Source of the DNA: Caldilineaceae bacterium
GTDB taxonomy: Bacteria; Chloroflexota; Anaerolineae; Caldilineales; Caldilineaceae
Direction of reading: 5' to 3'
Length of the DNA stretch: 64,000 nucleotides
Assembly (NCBI GenBank): GCA_011523365.1
Contig: WTGY01000149.1
Span: forward strand, 1-64,000
Below are positions 59,568 to 64,000 of this stretch, piece by piece. The number at the start of each line of letters is the position of its first letter. The first letter of the stretch is position 1. The position numbers were made by a program, and so were the translations under genes. The notes below the pieces were generated by a model, which did not search any database, was not told where the DNA came from, and saw only the letters and a program-made list of their open reading frames with translations.

Positions 59568-59710
59568 AGGGCAATAAAATCCCGCAGACCGATTCGATCC
59601 AGGAGCTCGCCGATTTCTGGGACACACATGATCTGACCGACTTCGATGCCGAACTTGAGGAGGTGGACGAACCGGTCTTTATTCTCAACGGCGAACAGTC
59701 TCAGGCATAG
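59564..59710 (+). CDS. CopG/BrnA-like antitoxin
   Basis: 48 residues: SIQELADFWDTHDLTDFDAE, then LEEVDEPVF. This is the short CopG-family antitoxin with its LADFWDTHDLTDF signature, usually paired with BrnT-like toxins. It is coupled to the toxin gene by a 4-base overlap and appears intact. Confidence 0.75.
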   Translation: MKGNKIPQTDSIQELADFWDTHDLTDFDAELEEVDEPVFILNGEQSQA

Positions 59711-59754
59711 TGACTGGTGTGCGAAACTCCGGCATCGTTCGCCCGTCTTGCTGA

Positions 59755-59781
59755 GGTTCCCCGCACACGCGGGGATAGACC
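59755..59781 (+). CRISPR. Isolated type I-E-like CRISPR repeat 4
   Basis: GGTTCCCCGCACACGCGGGG followed by ATAGACC. It is closest to the canonical I-E repeat and again has no partner repeat within array distance. Confidence 0.5.
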
Positions 59782-59826
59782 TGCTGGATGCCGGCATCAT
59801 TCGCGCGCCAGCTGACGCCGCTGCCG

Positions 59827-60216
59827 TCACGGCATCCTGTTCGCGGCCACTTGTCTGGAGGTTAGAACGCCCTCGTCGTCGAGCCACTGGTTGATCAACT
59901 CACGCAGCGGCGCGGGCAGCCGGTAGGAGAACTCATCGCTCTCGGCCAGCCGCAAGCCATCGAGGATATGGTAGATCTTGTCTTTCTTCTTGGACCGGCA
60001 CAGGCTGCATGCGCAGGCGTCGTAGAATTTTTTCCACAGCAGGCCCCAGGCGTTGAAGAAGTAGCCGTGGGACAGGCCGTTGGCGTCGTGCAACACGGAA
60101 AGCGGGACGAACTCGTTCTCTGCGGCTGCCAGCATTTCGAGGATGCGCGTCTCCACAACTTCCAGCGGGGGCGTTGCATAGAGGGCATCGGCGAAGCGAT
60201 CGGGGTCGATCATCAT
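59827..60216 (-). CDS. Hypothetical protein
   Basis: 129 residues. A winged-helix-like region (ILEMLAAAENEFVPLSVLHD) is followed by a cysteine cluster (CACSLCRSKKKDKIYHIL) that may bind a metal. No family recognised. ATG 60216 or 60213. Confidence 0.6.
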   Translation of the reverse strand: MMIDPDRFADALYATPPLEVVETRILEMLAAAENEFVPLSVLHDANGLSHGYFFNAWGLLWKKFYDACACSLCRSKKKDKIYHILDGLRLAESDEFSYRLPAPLRELINQWLDDEGVLTSRQVAANRMP

Positions 60217-60261
60217 GTTTGGTTATCCTCTTTGTCCGGGGTTCAGGTTTCGGTGATGTTT

Positions 60262-60326
60262 TGGAAGGGCCGTGAAGAACGGCTTTTTTTGATCCACGGA
60301 GGACACGGAGGGGCACGGAGAACAGC
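60262..60326 (+). repeat. Dispersed cACGGAGg-type repeat, copy 4
   Basis: GATCCACGGAGGACACGGAG and GGGCACGGAGAACAG units; the preceding GGCCGTGAAGAACGG is probably part of the same element. Confidence 0.55.
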
Positions 60327-61100
60327 ACAAGGGAAAAAGCGAGCCCAAGTCTATCAATCGGCGCAAGCCGCGGCAAGCTGCGCGTTTCACTACCCACGCC
60401 GTCTAACCTAGCCGCAGGCCTGCCACCGCGGCCGAGGGCTTGCCCGGGCTCGAGGAATCGGCCTAGCCTGTCAGGGCAGCGAAGCTCGCGCCCGTAATCG
60501 GCCGCCTAGGCCGTCCAACACACGGGATCCCATTCTTTCGGCAGCGACGGTTGGGAGGCAGAGGTGTAACCGGACCGCGGCAAGCGGGCGGGAGGCAAGG
60601 AGGACGGCCAGATGACTGTTGACCAAACTGCATTGCGGTGACATTAGCAGTATCCTATAGGTTTAGGTAGTTGGTAGTCGGGATAGTTGGCAAAAAATCT
60701 TTCGTGTAGTCAATCACAGACAAACTCACAATCCCCATTTGACACATTCAACTCCCCAACAAACGCATAAAAATCACCTAACCCTCCTAGACACGACAGG
60801 CACCAGGTCGGGACAAAGTGGTCGATTCCGGCGCATTTGCCTGTTTTTGGCCTGATTAGAACAAACTTTCCCGCACAGGAGGCCCGTAGGGCGCCTGAAA
60901 TCGCATAGGGGTACCTGGGATACCTCGTGATTCGCGGTGTCTGGCCTGATTTGCCGGCTTCGGCTCAGATCCGGACCGCGGCGGGAGCTGGCCGGCGAAG
61001 CGCAGGCCTGAACCGATGCACGTCTGGCTGGCGCAGATCCCCTCTATTGCCGCGGTTTGGCATGTTCGCACTCCTTGCTTTGGTGGTGTATACTGGCTTA
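60327..61100. other. Intergenic region, nothing recognised
   Basis: About 770 bases with no ORF I can support. It may hold the outer end of the integrated region. Confidence 0.4.
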
Positions 61101-61122
61101 TATAAATCAACGTTAATTCATT

Positions 61123-61147
61123 TTATCGCGTGTTTATCAAAATGGGC
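61123..61147. promoter_or_regulatory. Arm/core-like site upstream of recombinase 2
   Basis: TTATCGC (61123) and, on the minus strand, GCCCATTTTGATAAA (61147-61133). The latter matches 14 of 15 bases with 2671-2685 in opposite orientation, and both lie just upstream of the related recombinase genes. Confidence 0.45.
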
Positions 61148-61194
61148 TATTCTATGGACTTTCTCGCAGGGATTTACAAGCAGAGGACAGGACG

Positions 61195-62169
61195 ATGAGC
61201 GAGGCACCGACGAGCGCAGGCGAAGGCGTCCTGGTCGCCATCCAGGAGGCCGCGCTCGGGCTCTTCAGGCCGTACGATTCCGAGCAGGCGACGCGCTTCG
61301 AGGCCGCGCTCGAAGCGCTCGCGCCCAACACGCGCCGCGCCTACGGCAGCGCGCTGGCAACCTGGGGACGGTGGGCCGCGTTGCTGAGCGTTCATGCGCT
61401 GACGCCGTCGCCGTTCGCGCTGCGCGCCTACCTGCAGGAGCGGGCCGCGGCCGGCGCAGGCATCTCATCGCTGCGGATGACGGTGGCCGCGCTGCGCAAG
61501 GTGCAGAATCTTGTCGGTGTTGAGCCGACCGCGAACGACCAGGTCGTGACCGATACGATAAGCGGGCTGGCGCGTCAGGCTTCAGCGCCGCGGCAGGCGT
61601 ACGCGCTGACCGCGGAGGCGCTGGCGGTTGTTACTGCGACCGCGTGCCAGCCGCGCGTGGGACGCGGCGGCAAGATGGAGCGGCCCGAGCAGGCACGCCG
61701 GCGGGGGCTGGTCGACATCGCGTTGTGCCGGGTGCTCTCGGACGCAGGCCTGCGCCGTTCGGAGGCGGCCGCGCTTACGTGGGATGACGTTGTGCACTGG
61801 GACGACGGCTCGGGCCGGCTGACCGTGGGCCGCTCGAAGACGGATGCTGAGGCGCGCACGGTCTATTTGACGCCGGCTTCGGTGGAGGCGCTAACTGCGA
61901 TACGGCCGGCGGACGCGCACGGGGAGCGTTCTGTGTTCGGGCTGTCCGCGGCCTCGATCTCGCGGCGTATCCGGGCCGCGGCCGCGGTAGCGGGGTTGGG
62001 GCAGGGCTTTTCCGGGCATTCGGGACGGGTGGGGATGGCGCGGCGCATGGCCGCGGCCGGCGCGCCCACGCATGAGATTATGGCGCAGGGAAGATGGAAG
62101 ACGGCGCGCATGGTCGAGGTCTATACGCGGTCTGAGGAGGCGGGAAGAGCGGCGAAGTGGCTGGCGTAG
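61195..62169 (+). CDS. Tyrosine recombinase/integrase (copy 2)
   Basis: 324 residues, a paralogue of the recombinase at 2728 with long identical stretches (PNTRRAYGSAL, then GLRRSEAAALTWDD). Catalytic Arg in LRRSE, HSGR (about 275-278), GRW and Tyr in VYTRSEE (about 310) are present. GAGGACAGG precedes ATG 61195. Divergence from copy 1 is concentrated at the N-terminus and the regions between motifs, so this is an old duplication or an independent arrival. Confidence 0.9.
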   Translation: MSEAPTSAGEGVLVAIQEAALGLFRPYDSEQATRFEAALEALAPNTRRAYGSALATWGRWAALLSVHALTPSPFALRAYLQERAAAGAGISSLRMTVAALRKVQNLVGVEPTANDQVVTDTISGLARQASAPRQAYALTAEALAVVTATACQPRVGRGGKMERPEQARRRGLVDIALCRVLSDAGLRRSEAAALTWDDVVHWDDGSGRLTVGRSKTDAEARTVYLTPASVEALTAIRPADAHGERSVFGLSAASISRRIRAAAAVAGLGQGFSGHSGRVGMARRMAAAGAPTHEIMAQGRWKTARMVEVYTRSEEAGRAAKWLA

Positions 62170-62190
62170 TTCCGCCGGCAGGGGCGCACT

Positions 62191-62461
62191 GTGACCAACC
62201 AAGCCATCGTCGATACCATAGTGAAGCGCATTGTCGCCCGCTTTCAGCTGGCGCGCACGCGGCACTGACAATCGCTGGAGCGACGTCGATCTGTTTGTTG
62301 TTATGGATGAGTTAGAAAATAAGTGTCGCGATATTTTGATTGACTACACGAAACATGCGGTATCGACGACGATGACCGAGTTGCCGGCACCCTTAATTTT
62401 GCATTGCGACGGCATCCGCACACAGACACAGTTTCCCCAGAGAAAAGCAGGAGCAGGATAG
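62191..62461 (+). pseudogene. Decayed MNT nucleotidyltransferase gene
   Basis: Frame one: TNQAIVDTIVKRIVARFQLA, then a stop. Another frame continues RARGTDNRWSDVDLFVVMDE. Joined, this is an MNT domain that lost the ILFGS part of its motif and shifted frame at about 62255. It lies just 21 bases after the recombinase stop. Confidence 0.65.
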
Positions 62462-62618
62462 GCTGGCATGGTCCGGCACGGCCGGCGCGAAGCGCCACAT
62501 GCCCAACCCGCACACTGCCCAGCCGCAGCTACAGTCACCCAGTTTGGCGGCAGATTTGCAACAATTGGGGCGTAGCGCCAGCTTGTGTGCAATGCGCGCC
62601 AGGAGGAAGGGGAACAAC

Positions 62619-62657
62619 AAACGCCTGGAGGGTCGGATGCTCTCCAGGCGTTTTCTC
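62619..62657 (+). terminator. Rho-independent terminator-like hairpin
   Basis: AAACGCCTGGAG and CTCCAGGCGTTT form a perfect 12-bp stem with an 11-base loop, then TTCTC. No intact gene precedes it, so it may end the recombinase/MNT transcript. Confidence 0.7.
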
Positions 62658-62684
62658 TTTGTCTACGCTTGATAAACAGAACCG

Positions 62685-62722
62685 ATCGATCCGCGAAGTC
62701 ACGCGAAGGGCTGCGAAATCTA
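62685..62722 (+). repeat. Dispersed cACGGAGg-type repeat, copy 5 (diverged)
   Basis: GATCCGCGAAGTCACGCGAA and GGGCTGCGAAAT; a diverged form of the same repeat. Confidence 0.4.
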
Positions 62723-62778
62723 TCGTGAAGGTTGCAACAGGGACTCAACCACGCTGCTGCAGTGCCTCCACTGAGCGC

Positions 62779-63003
62779 TTAGCTTGTGAGCTGAATTATC
62801 ATATTGATCAGAGTGAGCACTGTCGGAACGGCTACTACGCCAATCAGCCACTTAACTTGCGTCAAAGTGGATTTCGCCACATCCTCTTTCGTAGCCAAGT
62901 GGTCGTACGCCCCCCGCAGTTCGGATGTTTCTTTCACCAGATCGAGTTGCACCGCCCGCAATTTGGTTGCCTCTTCCTTAAGGACCTTCAACCTGCGCTT
63001 CAA
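62779..63003 (-). CDS. Small coiled-coil membrane protein
   Basis: 74 residues: a coiled coil (VLKEEATKLRAVQLDLVKET, then LRGAYDHLATKEDV) followed by one TM helix (WLIGVVAVPTVLTLINMII). It resembles small phage or DUF1640-like membrane proteins. Function unknown. Confidence 0.6.
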   Translation of the reverse strand: MKRRLKVLKEEATKLRAVQLDLVKETSELRGAYDHLATKEDVAKSTLTQVKWLIGVVAVPTVLTLINMIIQLTS

Positions 63004-63108
63004 CGCGTGACATCCATCTCGCTTCGACGCTCATATTGCGCTCCTTCGACTCTGACCTGTCAGTGTGTAGAATCGACACTCCCCCCGATGCGTAACAGCA
63101 GGGGTACC

Positions 63109-63219
63109 CTAACCTCTAATTCGCTGGACATGCCGAATACATACTGTCCGGCTCAGTCTCCCAGATATGACGATATTCTTCAGGTTCGCCAGCTTGCGGG
63201 CGGCCTCCCTGTATCTCAC
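63109..63219 (-). pseudogene. Truncated HicA toxin
   Basis: GTG 63219 starts VRYREAARKLANLKN, like the first helix of HicA, but the following residues lack the dsRBD-like core and the catalytic His. It ends after 36 codons. It overlaps the HicB stop as GTGA. Confidence 0.5.
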
Positions 63220-63460
63220 GGGAGGGAGACGACCGTCTCGACGGACAAGGGGCAGTTCGCATCTTCCAGATAGAGGTTCGACGGCAGTGGACGGTCTCTG
63301 TCCTGGTATATCTCCACAACCGCGCCAAAGGCGTCTTCCACGTTGGCCAAGGCCTCGGCCACAATGTCGCCCTCGGTTAACAGCTCCGGCAGCAGCGGCG
63401 AGGTGACGGTGTAGCCCCCTTCGGGCCGAGCCCCAGCACCAGCGGTATTTTCGCTTTCAT
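63216..63460 (-). pseudogene. HicB antitoxin with frameshift
   Basis: ATG 63460 starts MKAKIPLVLGLGPK; a shift of frame then gives PEGGYTVTSPLLPELLTEGD and ALANVEDAFGAVVEIYQDR. Together these are a HicB-type antitoxin. The apparent long frame from 63521 is an artefact of the shift. Confidence 0.6.
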
Positions 63461-63532
63461 CACCCGGTTCAGTCTCCCTCCATCTTATGAAGAGCGCAAT
63501 CCTCAGACTGGGATTGTACAATCATAGATTCT

Positions 63533-63730
63533 TCAGGTCGTGGTGTGCTGGCGGTGATATGGGTGATGATACAGAAGGCCGTCACGATCGGCAAAGCCTA
63601 CAATGGGGAGCAGTCTCCTTTGTTCGTCGATTTACGAGGGACCGGCAATTTTTCTCAGCCACTCAAGTTTCATTTTTGGCCGGTCGACCTGTGGATGCAC
63701 CTTGAGTTCTGCATAAAGAGAGCGGCAGAC
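63533..63730 (-). pseudogene. IS3-like transposase remnant
   Basis: Minus strand: LYAELKVHPQVDRPKMKLEW, a stop, then DEQRRLLPIVGFADRDGLLY. The first resembles the end of IS3-family OrfA, the second the RQCxLLGxxRSxLYY block of OrfB. Only about 200 bases survive. Confidence 0.4.
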
Positions 63731-63749
63731 ATCGTCGCCTGCCGCTCTC
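63718..63749. other. Perfect 11-bp hairpin
   Basis: GAGAGCGGCAG and CTGCCGCTCTC around a 10-base loop. No U-tract follows, so it may be an element end or attenuator and not a terminator. Confidence 0.4.
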
Positions 63750-63759
63750 GGTACTTCCC

Positions 63760-63926
63760 TAGCCGGGCCCTGCCATGCCTTACCACAACAAGCCGAGCCG
63801 AACCCTGCCCCGCCGTGCCAAGCCATGCCCGGAGCGTTTCGCTCTACTACTCAAACCCTGCCTTGCCAAACCACGCCCAGCCAGGCCTCGATTTTTATGC
63901 CCTGCTATGCCATACCATGCCGTACC
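63760..63926. repeat. Degenerate 5-base-period repeat
   Basis: Three blocks (63760-63829, 63853-63887, 63897-63926) read almost perfectly as NNNCC pentamers, such as CTGCC ATGCC TTACC. The register holds over 14 units in the first block. Blocks are separated by short unrelated pieces that break the phase. Confidence 0.65.
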
Positions 63927-64000
63927 TTGGCCTATTCGGCTTTTTTGATATTCGGTTTATTGAACCGACCGAACATACCGCTTTTCTCTGGACGCCAGTC

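Noticed and set aside
57106..59781. A functional CRISPR array
   Set aside because: No two repeats lie within one spacer length and no cas gene is present; reported only as isolated repeats.
63216..63521. Intact HicB gene starting at 63521
   Set aside because: The first 30 residues do not fit HicB; the true start is in another frame at 63460, so the gene is frameshifted.

Overview
This window reads as a defence and mobile-element island from a GC-rich bacterium. Several small families here (retroviral-type aspartic protease, HEPN/MNT pairs, CopG-type antitoxins, dispersed imperfect repeats built on a cACGGAGg unit) are ones I associate with environmental or symbiotic Chloroflexota. That assignment is inference only: there is no rRNA, tRNA or core housekeeping gene to confirm it.

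Layout. 1-2.4 kb: the end of a Cap4-like SAVED effector (its start lies outside the window) and a frameshifted nuclease-like pseudogene. 2.7-3.7 kb: a tyrosine recombinase. 4-9 kb: minus-strand genes, including a translationally coupled pair (HTH plus PLD-like protein, and a large helical protein). 9.2-11.2 kb: an AbiE-type toxin-antitoxin pair behind a perfect palindromic operator. 11.3-17.9 kb: a sacsin-like ATPase with a C-terminal HNH-like zinc domain, next to an SNF2-type helicase. 18-19.2 kb: a lipoprotein fragment and a coupled aspartic-protease pair.

19.3-24.8 kb is a plasmid-like replication module on the minus strand. It has two copies of an origin-like region (22-bp iterons plus a long palindrome), a probable initiator, a RepA-like helicase, a CHC2/Toprim primase and a serine recombinase whose catalytic serine is replaced by glycine.

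25-43 kb holds a type I restriction-modification system whose genes are far apart: hsdM (25.0-26.6), hsdS (31.8-33.3) and hsdR (39.8-43.0). The gaps are filled by orphan antitoxins, a HEPN/MNT pair, a truncated AlbA_2/Schlafen gene, a P4-like primase-helicase, a DUF4238 gene, a nuclease-like gene split by one TGA, a HEPN protein, a TIR protein with a two-TM partner, another nuclease-like protein and a Fic protein. 43-51 kb: a methyltransferase-fold protein with a radical SAM partner, gene remnants, an HhH-GPD glycosylase-like protein, two unknown genes, an AAA ATPase, an HsdR stub and a coiled-coil/HEPN protein.

51.1-56.2 kb: SSB and a 1498-residue protein that joins a complete GmrSD-type (DUF262/DUF1524) module to a complete RecQ helicase. 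56.2-60.3 kb: small genes and four isolated type I-E-like CRISPR repeats 0.8-1 kb apart. 61.2-62.2 kb: a second tyrosine recombinase related to the first. 62.2-64 kb: decayed MNT, HicBA and IS3-like genes and a 5-base-period repeat.

The two recombinases each have a nearly identical 15-bp sequence just upstream, in opposite orientation, so most of the window may be one integrated or assembled island. Many genes are truncated, frameshifted or duplicated, which suggests rapid turnover of defence modules.
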